This document shows positions 46,685 through 57,033 of a stretch of DNA of 64,000 nucleotides, one piece after another. The position numbers and the translations under genes are program-made. The notes under the pieces were generated by a model, which saw nothing but the letters and a program-made list of their open reading frames with translations, was not told where the DNA came from and searched no databases. The DNA is from Dioszegia crocea (lineage: Eukaryota > Basidiomycota > Tremellomycetes > Tremellales > Bulleribasidiaceae): the NCBI GenBank assembly GCA_001600615.1, contig BCKK01000003.1, positions 1,252,500 to 1,316,499 on the forward strand. The letters are read 5' to 3'. Position 1 is the first letter of the stretch. Each line of letters begins with the position of its first letter.

Positions 46685-47299
46685 GATGGGACGAGCGAAG
46701 GGGGAGATGGAAGGTGGGATGTTGAGTGTTGGGATTAAGTTGGAGTAGAGCAAAGTCACGGCTCCAAATGAGGGTGGTAGGTGCGTTACCGACTCGAGTA
46801 CTTTGCGCTGCGGTAGCGGGGAGTTTCAAGTGATCTATTGGCTATACGAAGAGAGATCTCCGAGTTGAGAGGTGGAGAGTGCAATGCAAGTGCAATGTAG
46901 GCATTGACGATTGGACAACACATTCCTAACCAAATTTGTTGCCACTTTGGGCAGTATGAGTACATGGGACTCTGGCAGTGTGGTCTCATGTGTTTGCGTT
47001 CGGGCGCAGTGCTCTTGCTAGCTACATAGACTAATCAGACTTCAGACGAACGATACACAAACGGGCTGTAGTTCCCCTAGATCCTCGCCGCCTAGAACCA
47101 TCATACCTGAGCCCGTTTCAGCTCTTCCCCAGCGCCGAGCCCACCTGAAAGATGCACATCCATGCTCATACCTACACCCTGACCATTCACTCCTCCCCCT
47201 CGCTGTTGTACTACGATGAATTATCCTGCCTGAATAAGCTCACTACACTGGTGTAGACCCAAATTTCATTCACTGACCTACTTGAGAAGCGCGTGTCCC
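46685..47299. other. Intergenic with family B upstream element
   Basis: 615 bp. TTGGACAACACATTCCTAACCAAATTT at about 46911-46937 matches a sequence near 49000. 47040-47299 is pyrimidine-rich without a gene. Confidence 0.45.
46914..46927 (-). promoter_or_regulatory. Recurrent family B upstream element, copy 2
   Basis: GACAACACATTCCT, 230 bp upstream of the minus-strand gene starting at 46684. Followed four bases later by CAAATTT, as at 49001. Confidence 0.42.
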
Positions 47300-48598
47300 T
47301 CACTCCTCATAGCGCCATCCACACCCGCCGCATGGTGGAGCATCGAAGAGCTGCTTCCATTCCAGCTTGTCCACCGGTTCGATCCCTTCGGGTAGACTCG
47401 ACGCGCATGCTGCTATTTTTATCCGTATGAATTCTTGTATCATACCCAGCTCCAATCTCCATTTCTCTTGGCCCTCCGGTGTCCGAGGTTGCTCCTCCGT
47501 GAGCGGACGTAAGCCATCGCGAACGAGTTGGCGGTCAACCTTGGGGGGGATCGAATGGTATCTAGTCTGATCTAGGCTCCAATCGGGTATCATTCGGCGC
47601 TCGCTCCACACGAGGGCATTGCGCTTTTGTAGCATGGCAAAGGCGTCGGCAGAGGCTTCTTTGGCGAACCAGGTCAGATCGTTATCCTCCCGCTGAGCTC
47701 GGTGGTAGTAGACGGAAGAAGGAACACCAATTACTGGATTGGGTGACGTTCTGAATACGTTGTGTGTATGAACGGCGATGACGGGACGGCTGTCGTTCTT
47801 ACGGGGAAGATAGGGAGTGTCGCCAAAGGAGAGTGGGCCGCATGAGGAAATTTGGCAGTATGATCCGAGGGTGGGGATACGGGCGACAAGTTGACGAAAG
47901 GACCGTTGCGTATCGCGGACCATCTGCTCGTACTCATCCCACATGTCCAGCACCATGCACTTTCCCATCACTTCCTCCTCCACCTCGTGGCCGAAGAACG
48001 CCCCGACCGACAGCGTCCTCAGCCCTCGGAAGGCAGTCGGCAGATCAAGTTCCAGCCAGCCAGTCATTCCTCCTAGCGCAGATGAGAGCTGCCTCGCTTC
48101 GCTGGCTAGCTGGACCGCCCACTTGTATTCTGGATGCCGCCGGAATTCCTCCGCCCGATGACCTAAAGCTTTCTCCGAGCTTTCGATGACCCACCTCACC
48201 GCCTCGTCCGCCTCATCGTACTTCTCCCCGTCCTTCTCGCAATATTCGATAAAGAGCCGCTGGACACGCGTCAGCAGCTCGATCTTGGAGATGATGCCGG
48301 CGATGTCGGGTGCCCATTTAGTACGGCTACCCCTTTGACGATGGAGGAATTGGGAGAAGTTATCGGTGACTGCGTATTTGTATAGAGTGGGAGCGGCACA
48401 ATTGTACCATACTGCAACATCAGTATCGAGCGCGTAGCGGACAAGAAATGAGCACGTACATTTGCATACCCTCAGGCAGGCAAATAAGTCCGGCTGCCGG
48501 ATCTCTGATCTTTCGGTGCGAAGTGTGTGGGCAGGAGGAATTGGTCGTCGAAGGTAGTGCATCACCTCGAGTATGATGTCAGAACTGAGCGACGACAT
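47300..48598 (-). CDS. F-box-like protein with C-terminal CxxCxW tail, family B copy 5
   Basis: Two exons (48598-48460 and 48411-47300); the 48-nt intron is in frame without stops, so the region reads open throughout. Spliced length is 416 aa. N-terminus: SLSSDIILEVMHYLRRPIPP and IRQPDLFACLRVCK. After the splice it reads LWYNCAAPTLYKYAVTDNF, like copy 4. Body: IAGIISKIELLTRVQRLFIE, LGGMTGWLELDLPTAFRGLR, FRQLVARIPTLGSYCQISS. Tail: WKQLFDAPPCGGCGWRYEE. Here the CxxC is CGGC. The phase-1 splice and its position match copies 4 and 6. Presumed F-box adaptor; target unknown. Confidence 0.78.
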   Translation of the reverse strand: MSSLSSDIILEVMHYLRRPIPPAHTLRTERSEIRQPDLFACLRVCKCTCSFLVRYALDTDVAVWYNCAAPTLYKYAVTDNFSQFLHRQRGSRTKWAPDIAGIISKIELLTRVQRLFIEYCEKDGEKYDEADEAVRWVIESSEKALGHRAEEFRRHPEYKWAVQLASEARQLSSALGGMTGWLELDLPTAFRGLRTLSVGAFFGHEVEEEVMGKCMVLDMWDEYEQMVRDTQRSFRQLVARIPTLGSYCQISSCGPLSFGDTPYLPRKNDSRPVIAVHTHNVFRTSPNPVIGVPSSVYYHRAQREDNDLTWFAKEASADAFAMLQKRNALVWSERRMIPDWSLDQTRYHSIPPKVDRQLVRDGLRPLTEEQPRTPEGQEKWRLELGMIQEFIRIKIAACASSLPEGIEPVDKLEWKQLFDAPPCGGCGWRYEE

Positions 48599-49427
48599 CT
48601 CGGGTCGGGGTCCGAGCAGGAAGGGTGTAGTGGTCGAAGAGGCTGAGTGAGGTTTGTGTGGATTCGGCGAAGCCCGCCAGGGCGTCAGGATTGATGTTCT
48701 CGCGTCGATACGATGTTGAGATTAGGACATAGAGATTGTCGAGAAGCTGATGAGCCCGGCGGATGACGCACGGGGTCAAGCGCGGGTATGATGTGTCGTG
48801 TGAAGGGGACGAGAGGTTCGAGGGGATGAGCCGCCGAAAGTCTAGGGATCACGCTATAGAGGATGGTGAGAGATCTGAGCATCTTGTAGTGAAGCGAGGT
48901 CTGAATCCTGATAGTCTATCCCGGTCTCGTGGTATCGACCAATCGTGTATGGTATGAAGGAAGTAGAAAGGGCGAAGCGGTTCGTGAATGGGCGTGAATT
49001 GACAACACATTCCTCCCCAAATTTATCGCCCGGGGAATTCCCATCACCTCTCACTCAAGCTTCAAGCCGGCCGAGTCTAGATAACGCTCTCGTCTGTCGG
49101 GCAGCACGGATGCTGGGCTATACGAACGGTCATTTCTAGCTTGGAGTTCCCTTAACTACTTGATGTCTTTGATTCGACCCCCGTCCCGCCGCATCATCGC
49201 CATCTGCCCAAATTTCCGCCTCCCCGTTGAGTTCTCGCTTCGCACAACCCCAGATCCGCCGTATAACTCTACCCAGCTCCATCCGCCTATCCCAGTGATA
49301 CACACCACCAGCTCTCGTTTTGCCGTACGCATAGCCTTGTAATCTGCTTAGATCAGCTCGATTCATTGGCCAGCCGAAGAGGGTACATATGACTCACCTC
49401 GTTTCATCCAATCCCGCCCTGCCCTCG
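48599..49427. other. Intergenic with family B upstream element
   Basis: 829 bp. Holds TTGACAACACATTCCTCCCCAAATTT (from about 48999) and CAAGCTTCAAGCC at 49057-49069. No coding region recognised. Confidence 0.45.
49001..49014 (-). promoter_or_regulatory. Recurrent family B upstream element, copy 3
   Basis: GACAACACATTCCT, 403 bp upstream of the minus-strand gene starting at 48598. It and the 46914 copy share about 22 of 26 surrounding bases. Confidence 0.42.
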
Positions 49428-50729
49428 TCACTCCTCATACCGCCAACCGCAGGCGTCACAGGGCGGAGCATCGAAAATCTGCCCCCAAGTCACTTTGTCC
49501 ACCGGATGGATCCCCTCAGGAAATGCCTTTCGAACCCTCCTTGCCAGACCCGCTGTAATTTCCTGCGACAAGAGGTCTGACTCCACCCTCCATGCCGCCT
49601 TTTCCTCCTCCAGGTCGGGAAGTGCTCGGTCGTCGCACCTGGGAGGCGAATCTGGGGAGATCGCAGGATAATCGTTGACCCAGGGTGGTAGGCTGTGATA
49701 GACGTCCATGGAGATCTCGGGTGAACTCTGCCCATGCTTGACGGCAAGCGCATCCCGATGCCAGAGCAAATTTAGAATCTCGGTGGTGATAACTTGGTGA
49801 TACTCGTGCCTCTGATATCCTAGCCACTGCTCTTTGTGCGAGTACCAGCGGGAGTTGGTTCCGATTGCGGCGCGTTTCGACAGATCGTAACAATCATCGG
49901 TATGAAAAGCGACGGAAGGGCGGCCATTGTCCACGCCAGGAAGATAAAGGTGGGAGCCAAGGGAGAGCGGCGCTGAAGGTGGCATCTGGCAGTAGTGCTC
50001 CAGGGCCGGCATGGTGGCCACGACTTGGGCGAAGGATTGTTGTGTTTCGCGTTCCATCCGTTGATTGTCTGCAAGACTCTGGGCGAGACACCAATATGTT
50101 GCTCGCAGCTCCTCCTCTTCACGCCCGAAGAAAGGACCGACGGATAGCGTTCGCAGCTGTATGAGAGGATTGGGCCGACGGTACGCTAGGTGACCCGTTA
50201 AAAGACGAAGCGCATCTGAAAGCGCCTGCACCTCGCGGATGACCTGGATTGTCAAGCCAAGCCTTTCTTTATGGTTTTCGTCCGCCTCCGCCACGCCCAA
50301 GCTGTCCATCAAGCCCCCTGTGACACCCTGGGCGTTGTCGCTGTCCTTGGCGACACCCGTACCGTCTTTGAATGCGTATTCGATGAACAGGCGCTGAGTG
50401 AAGCCAAGGAGTTCGCGTTTGGGGATCAAGCCAGGGATTGGTAGGAATATGATTTCTGGCTTTAGGCTGCGCAGTCTTCGACAGAAGAGGAAGGAGGGGA
50501 GATCATCGGTGACGACGTATTTGTGCGGCGGTGTTGTACCAGTCTACAGCATCAGTGATTGACATTGCGAAGTGGCATGGAGAGACCTACCTCGGCAGAC
50601 AAAGAGACAGGCAAACAGGTGTGGTTGCCGAATGAGGGATCGATCGGTGGTTTTGGTATGTGCGGGAGGAAGGGGACGGCGTAGATGGCTGATAATCTCG
50701 AGTATGACATCTTGGGGGAGTTGCGGCAT
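49428..50729 (-). pseudogene. F-box-like family B copy 6, frameshifted by an 11-nt deletion
   Basis: Exon 1 is 50729-50591 (PQLPQDVILEIISHLRRPLP, IRQPHLFACLFVCR) and the 47-nt phase-1 intron 50590-50544. Exon 2 opens DWYNTAA and then loses frame. Siblings have an extra 11 nt here (ATAGAGTGGGA on the plus strand in copy 5, between TATTTGT and GCGGC), encoding part of PILYK. After the deletion the family sequence continues in another frame: KYVVTDDLPSFLFCRR, PGLIPKRELLGFTQRLFIEY, down to WGQIFDAPPCDACGWRYEE. Exon lengths total 1255 nt; adding 11 gives 422 codons. No alternative splice restores the frame. The downstream frame is otherwise undamaged, so the lesion is young. Confidence 0.75.
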
Positions 50730-51410
50730 GGTAGGGGATGTGTTCTGGTTGAGGGTATTGAGATGGCAGAGTGGTGGCTTACTGGAGGGAGGAAGAGTCG
50801 AGGGGTGTGATTCGCCGCGGGTGCTGACCGACACCACGGTCGAGAGGTCGAGGGGAGGCATTCCTTCAGATCGGGTGCTGGAAGATGGGTGCGGAAGAGA
50901 GTGAAGGGGATGGAGCCGAGAAGAGGCAAGGTTTCGAAAGGATCCAAGCGGGTGGGTGTTTCAGATTTCCCCTTGTTTTGGTATCTCCGGCCGGGTCGGA
51001 GCGTGGCGAAATCTGCGAGATCTTGGTCGTTCCCTGCAGGTCAGAGTATCAGCTCCTGAGCCCTATATGTTCTATATTCCGATTCAGCAGCAGGCATTCT
51101 CTCGGAGTAGTCGATAAGCTCGATTAATAATGAATCGGAGGAAAATTTCACCGTCAGACCTGTATTTGGCTCTGGCTGGTCCCCGACGCCAAGCTTCTGC
51201 GCGATACCTCTCCCAGTAGTTCGTTCTCGTATTCCCAGATGATACATCACCGCCATGTCCCAGTGACCCATAAGCGCGCCGCAGCCAAAGATTCACCCCT
51301 CATCACCCTCCAATTCCCTTCATCCCTCATGACTCTTCCCTCGTCCCGACTCCTACCTCCACCCCAAACCCGCTGCCTCTCGCCGCGTTCCCATCCCAGT
51401 CCCCATTCTC
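50730..51410. other. Intergenic between family B array and MPC1
   Basis: 681 bp. Open frames on both strands have no domain or consistent splicing. Marks the right border of the F-box array. Nothing recognised. Confidence 0.5.
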
Positions 51411-52122
51411 CTATGCCTTGACAGCCTTCACAGCCTCTCCCGCCTTCTCCTTGACCTTATCCACCGCATCCAGCACAGGCGACGCGACAGGGTGCTTAGC
51501 CTCCCTTCCACCCATATACCAGTAATTGACGAATCGGCCCTCTTGCACGAGTTGCGCAGTCGCATTTGTAGCGTGACAGGCGAACAGGAGGTAGTTACGG
51601 GGTTGGACGCGCCAGGCGAAACGCATGAAGATCATTCTGCGGTGTCAGCGGACAATCCGTTGTGGCACATGAAATCTAGAGAGTTTCTCCCACAAGCCTG
51701 CCCCTACCTGTACTACATTCCCCTCATACGAGAATTGGCTCAAACTCACGAGTATCCTGCCAGAGTCCCACTCATCAAACCAGAGATAGACTCTTCGTCG
51801 CGGTATAGCAAATCGGACATGGCAGCTATAGGAAGGCCCCAATTGGCGATCTGTATGGGTCAGATTGCGTCGATGATTGAACGAAACGACGGACTGGTCC
51901 CCAGAAATGAGTGCCTGTCAGAGTCAGCTCGCTCGATAATGCTGATAATATGTAGACTTACTCAGGAAGTATTGCCTAGCGGCAGGGCTGCGGGCCCATT
52001 GCACGAAGCTATATTGTCAGCAAGGAAGCACTTCGGAGTAGAAATCACACACCTTCTGTTCCAGTCAGCAAATCCTCCTAATCAATATTTCAAGCCTATC
52101 CTGAAGCATCCACTCACGCCAT
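51411..52122 (-). CDS. MPC1: Mitochondrial pyruvate carrier subunit Mpc1
   Basis: Five exons (52122-52118, 52008-51962, 51914-51895, 51850-51750, 51636-51411) give 132 aa. The first coding exon is five nt (ATGGC) and the third only 20 nt. MPC signatures: [78 protein letters not shown]. Mpc1 pairs with Mpc2/3 in the inner mitochondrial membrane to import pyruvate, the substrate for ILV2 encoded nearby. The C-terminal 30 residues are hydrophilic and Lys/Ala-rich. The first intron (109 nt) contains an AACAG|AAG|GTGTGT that could act as a three-nt micro-exon adding one Ser. Confidence 0.9.
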
Positions 52123-52398
52123 AATTATCAGAGTGTATCAGATTAGGGTCAATAGGTGTGATATGGTCTTGTACAAGGTGCATAGCATACAAAAAAGCCT
52201 CGGCCCTCGGTCTTCCGTTATGAGACGGCATCAAATTTCGCCTCGGCCTCCACTTCTATGGTCCTCTGACATCTCTATCTGTATCTCGAGCAGATGTCTT
52301 CGCCTATGCTTCAGAACGCGTATGGCACCCTGATTGAGAACCAAATTACTGTACTGCACATGCATCATCACTTTACTACTACTCGAAAACGGATCTCC

Positions 52399-54031
52399 TT
52401 ACTCAGGACCCGAGATGACCGCCTTGATTAAGACCTTCCCATCTGGGCCTTTACCCGACTTGGTTGCTTCAAACGCGGCGAGGGCGTCGGTGAAGTCGAA
52501 TTGATGTGTGAGCAGCCTCTTCAGATCTACCAGACCGCGGGCTACAAGGTCGATAGAGAGGGGACTGAAAGGTCAGGTATGCACCGCTGAAGACTCAAGA
52601 GAATGATATAACTTACTAATCGCCCTGCCCATACCTCCAGCATCCCTTGAGCTGGATCTCCTCCGTGGTCAAACGGAACAAGGGGATAGTGATGTCGGGA
52701 GGGCCGAAGCCAGTCTGGACACAGACCCCTCTGATGACCATCAGCCACTGCGTCGAGCTCAACCATACCAAGACTGACTCACCCTGGCCTGACGGCATTG
52801 ATGCCCATCTGAATACAGACCTCAGCACCTGTAGCATCCATGACCAGGTCAATCGACCCGGGACCCCTAGACGGAATATCGAGCGACTCCAGGAGATGCT
52901 TGGCGGCCCGAAGCGAGTAGTCGGGTCGAGATTCACCATCATTCTGTTTCGTCTATCATCAGCTCTACTCTCGAGTAGGACTTACGGGAAGGTAGATATC
53001 CGTTGCGGCGTAGCTCTTAGCAAAGTTCAATCTGTCCTCGTTGATATCCACAGCAACAATCCTTCCGGCCCCCAAACCTTTCGCCACGGCCATAGCGAGC
53101 AGCCCCACGGGTCCCGCACCGAAGATAAGAACATTCTCGCCCGTGCGGAGTTTACCGACATTGGCGATACCGTGTACTGCCACGGAAAGGGGTTCCATCA
53201 TGGCGCCGTAGACTAGGTCGACAGAGTCCGGGAGGGGATACACGAGATCTGCGGGGCTGGGATTAGCTCCGACCTAAGGAGGGACTTACAGCTTGTAGTA
53301 TCGCTGAAGGGTACCGTCAAAGGGCGGGTACGCGGCGAAAGCCATGTGCTCGCAGATCGACCTGATCAGCTTTGGCCGAAATCCATCCGTATGAGCAGTG
53401 GAGCTTACCTGGTATCGTCCGCCTCTGCAGTCTGGGCACATTCTGCATGTGACTCCAGGTTCAAGCGTCACTTTGTCTCCGACCCTCAAGACGTGCTTGG
53501 CTGCACCCTTCTTGGCGCCCTCAACTTTGGGTCCGGCCTTGCGCGACAACGCAGCAAGGTTGGATCCGAGCTGCGCAATGATACCGGAAGACTCGTGTCC
53601 GAGACACATGTCACCTGTGCAGGAGACAAGACCCATCTTGCCGGTGTTGTAGACTGAGGGTCAGTAAGTCTGAGTAGGAGCGGAGATATATGTATTTGAC
53701 GCACAGTGGACATCAGACCCGCAGATACCCTAATGTGTCAGCTAGACATCTCATACTAGCATTAGATGGATCAGTATAGCTCACAGTCTTCTTGATCTCG
53801 ACGAGAACCTCATCGGGGCCGACGGACGGCACGGGAAGCTACGGGTCAGTTCTGGATCTCCTTCGATCTCGTCCGTCCGGTGCTCACCTCCTGATAGGAC
53901 GTGCTCAATTTCCCGTGCAGTATGAAGGCTGGGTTATTCTTCGGAACGAAGTCTGCAGGTTCGGGACGGTTGTCCTCCGCTTGAATGTTGGCCGAAGCCA
54001 TATCCTTCGAGAGGGGGACTTGGTCGGGCAT
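52399..54031 (-). CDS. NAD-dependent sorbitol/xylitol dehydrogenase-type zinc MDR
   Basis: Nine exons (54031-53888, 53838-53785, 53729-53705, 53653-53409, 53369-53290, 53256-52986, 52943-52783, 52730-52617, 52564-52399) give 419 aa. Medium-chain zinc dehydrogenase: catalytic zinc ligands in GICGSDVHFYNTG and CLGHESSG, structural-zinc cysteines CRMCPDC plus ICEHM, Rossmann motif VLIFGAGPVGLLAMAVAKGLG, and VDIN for NAD preference. Also CVQTGFGPPDITIPLFRLTTE and GCWRYGQGDYPLSIDLVARG. Compared with xylitol dehydrogenases there is a roughly 15-residue Lys/Ala insert (RKAGPKVEGAKKGAAK) and an N-terminal extension. The joint after RGGRYQ (acceptor CCAAAG) is the least sure. It oxidises polyols to ketoses; exact substrate unknown. 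52123-52398 shows nothing. Confidence 0.88.
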
Positions 54032-54439
54032 TTTGAAGTCTTGGCGGTCTGTAGCGGAGCAGGGAATCGGAAAGTGATGACTTTATCGGTATGGATGATT
54101 CAGCTAGGGCTCTAAGTGATTATTCTCAGGCCTGTTGATATAGCTAGGAACGAAGGATGAAGTACAAGGGCAAGATGGAGTGATAGATGGAGGTGGACGT
54201 TGCCATTCCTCCATCGTTCCGCCGGCCGGGACAATCCCGGTACATGCCGGCGTGCGGGGTAAAGCCGGGGTCTCCGCCTCCACCTCGGCGAACGCCGCCA
54301 TTAGCCGAGCGGGAGTATTTGTGGCTGAACCTGAGAGCGAGTCGAGACAAAAAGTTGGCCACTTGTCGATCCACACCATCCAAAAGCTCACATCAGAGCA
54401 TCCCTTACCCCTACCCCTACAGCCCATACTTCACACGCC
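54032..54439. promoter_or_regulatory. Divergent promoter, polyol dehydrogenase / ILV2
   Basis: 408 bp between divergent starts. It contains GCCGGCCGGGACAATCCCGGTACATGCCGGCG (54222-54253) with two inverted CCGG blocks (CCGGGACAATCCCGG is a 15-nt palindrome). This is a good candidate for a Zn2Cys6 regulator site, possibly Leu3-like, serving ILV2. Confidence 0.45.
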
Positions 54440-56751
54440 ATGCTGCGCTCTACCCGTATCCTAAAATCCATCCCTTCCACTTCCCGCGCAATCCGCCAAA
54501 AATCCACCTCGACCCGATCAGAGGTTCACACTTCAGCCGTCCAAAATGCCGTCCACCCTTCCGCACGCGAGAAGGGCATGTCGATCGAGGCCAAGGCGCG
54601 TGTGAGGGATCATGTCCGCCGTATCCAGTCGAGTGCCTCTACTGGTGCTGCACCTGTCGTCCGCCCCAACCCCAGTCCCAATTTCCAGGTCCCGCCACAG
54701 GCACAGATGAAGGAGAGCCCGCAATACCGTGATCCGCTAGAGGGGGATTCACAAGTCCGGAATGGCCTTGACTACTCGTGAGTCCACCAGTCGGAAAGTG
54801 CTGACTTCAGATTCATCGGAATGTCAGGTGGTCAGATCATCCACGAGATGCTAAGACGGCATGAGGTCAAGAAGGTGTTTGGATACCCTGGCGGTGCCAT
54901 CCTACCCGTCTTTGACGCCATTCACGATTCGCCCGTCTTTGACTTCATCCTCCCCCGACACGAGCAGGGCGCGGGACACATGGCGGAGGGTTACGCCCGT
55001 GTGTCAGGTAAACCCGGTGTCGTCCTCGTCACTTCCGGCCCTGGCGCAACCAACGTCATCACACCGATGCAGGATGCGCTATCGGACGGTATCCCCATGG
55101 TCGTCCTGTGTGGACAGGTAGCGACGAACTTGATCGGTTCGGACGCTTTCCAAGAAGCAGACGTGATTGGTATTTCACGAAGTTGTACCAAGTGGAACGT
55201 GATGGTGAAGGATATTTCGGAACTACCTCGTCGGATCAACGAAGCGTTTAAAATCGCTACCACCGGCCGACCTGGACCCGTCCTCGTCGATCTACCAAAA
55301 GACGTCACTGCCGCCATCCTCCGTAACCCCATCCCTGCCAAAGCCGTCCAGGTCGGCTCATCCCCTTACCTCCCTTCATCCCCTCTCAACCCTGTCACAC
55401 ACACCGGTCCCCGTCCCGGAGATGCATCCCTCATCTCCGCCGCAGCCAACATGATCAACGGCGCCAAGCGTCCAATCATCTACTGCGGTAACGGTGTTCT
55501 CTCCTCACCCGAGGGTCCTAAACTCCTGCGCCAGATCGCCGACCTCGGCGCTATCCCCGTCACCACCACCCTCCAAGGTCTCGGCGCATACGACGAGCGA
55601 GACGAGAAATCCCTTCACATGATTGGTATGCACGGTGCGGCATACGCCAACTTTGCCATGCAAGAAGCGGACGTCGTCATCGCTCTCGGAGCACGATTCG
55701 ATGACCGAATCACGGGCAAAGTCGACACGTTTGCACCTGCCGCTCGTGCTGCAGCGCTCGAGGGTCGAGGTGGTATCATCCACTTTGAGATCCAGCCTAA
55801 AAACATCAACAAAATCATCCAGGCGGATATCCCGGTCTTGGGCGATGTCGTAGCCAGCATGGCGGAGTTGCTACCCCAGATCAAGGCGGTAGATCGCTCA
55901 GCGTGGATATCACGGTGTAAAGCCAACAAGGAGAGATATCCATTCACGTTTATCCCAAGTCAGGAGGGCCAGAAGTTGAAGCCGCAAGAAATTGTCAGGG
56001 AGCTCAATGATCAGGTTGAGAAGATTGGCAGTGAGTTTTGGCTATGATTAGGGGAAGGGTTGGGCGCTGATCAATCAGAGGAGAAGGTGATCGTTACGAC
56101 TGGTGTGGGACAACACCAAATGTGGGCGTGTCAGTACTACCGATGGTCTGAGCCCCGATCCTGGGTCTCGTCAGGCGGACTAGGCACGATGGGCTTCGGT
56201 CTACCTTCTGCCATCGGCGCCAAAGTCGCTGCCCCCGAAAAGATCGTGGTGGACATTGACGGTGATGCTTCATTTTCAATGACGGCAATGGAGCTGGCGA
56301 CGGCGGACCAGTTCAACATTGGTGTCAAGGTGTTGCTATTCAACAATGAATTCCAGGGAATGGTTGAGCAATGGCAGGGTAAGTTTGGGCGTTACTTTTG
56401 GTCAGAACATAGCTGATGGCCACCAGACCTATTCTACGAAAACCGATACTCACACACCCGAATGCACAACCCGAATTTCGTCAAGCTTTCCGAAGCAATG
56501 AACTGTAAAGCACTCCGAGTCACCAACTTGGCCGACCTCCCTGCCAAGATGAAGGAGTTTTTGGAGTATGATAACGATCGGCCGATCGTCATGGAGTGTA
56601 TTGTCAGTAGCGAACATGTTTACCCCATGGTCCCTGCTGGAAAGGCTCTACATGAGCAGATTGTAAGTTTTGCCCCTCCTCTCGGGGTAAGAGTTGGAAT
56701 AAGGCGCTGATGTTTCAGCTACACCCCTCTCTCCGAGGAAAGAGCGCTTAA
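54440..56751 (+). CDS. ILV2: Acetolactate synthase catalytic subunit (acetohydroxyacid synthase)
   Basis: Five exons (54440-54777, 54811-56030, 56079-56378, 56427-56662, 56719-56751) give 708 aa. This ThDP enzyme catalyses the first shared step of valine and isoleucine (and leucine) synthesis in mitochondria. The basic, Ser-rich N-terminus ([20 protein letters not shown]) is a mitochondrial transit peptide. Landmarks: [14 protein letters not shown], the activating Glu in [39 protein letters not shown] region [13 protein letters not shown], and the ThDP motif [19 protein letters not shown] with [14 protein letters not shown]. The tail ends SLRGKSA. The first intron is only 33 nt. Length fits fungal Ilv2 (about 690-720). 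Confidence 0.96.
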
Positions 56752-57033
56752 GTGGCGAATGTTGTGAAGGGGAGGTTTTATGATCAGAGACGTAGCGGTG
56801 TTTGTTATTTAGTGTCGGACATCTCTTGTTCCGTCTGTACGTTATGCAATCTTTTAGCAGGAATTGGGGTTGCAGATCCTTAGCCAACACTCTATGCTGT
56901 GATTCACTTAGGTCGGACAATGAACAAGGGAGCTAATAGGTTGTCGGTCGACTTGTTGTAAACTCCTTCAGAGCCAGCTAGACACAAGGTACAAATATCA
57001 TACTATAAACAACTATTCACAGACTATACAACT

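Noticed and set aside
49428..50429. Family B copy 6 starting at the internal codon near 50429 as an intact gene
   Set aside because: That start would drop the whole F-box-like region, which is present upstream and merely out of frame because of an 11-nt deletion.
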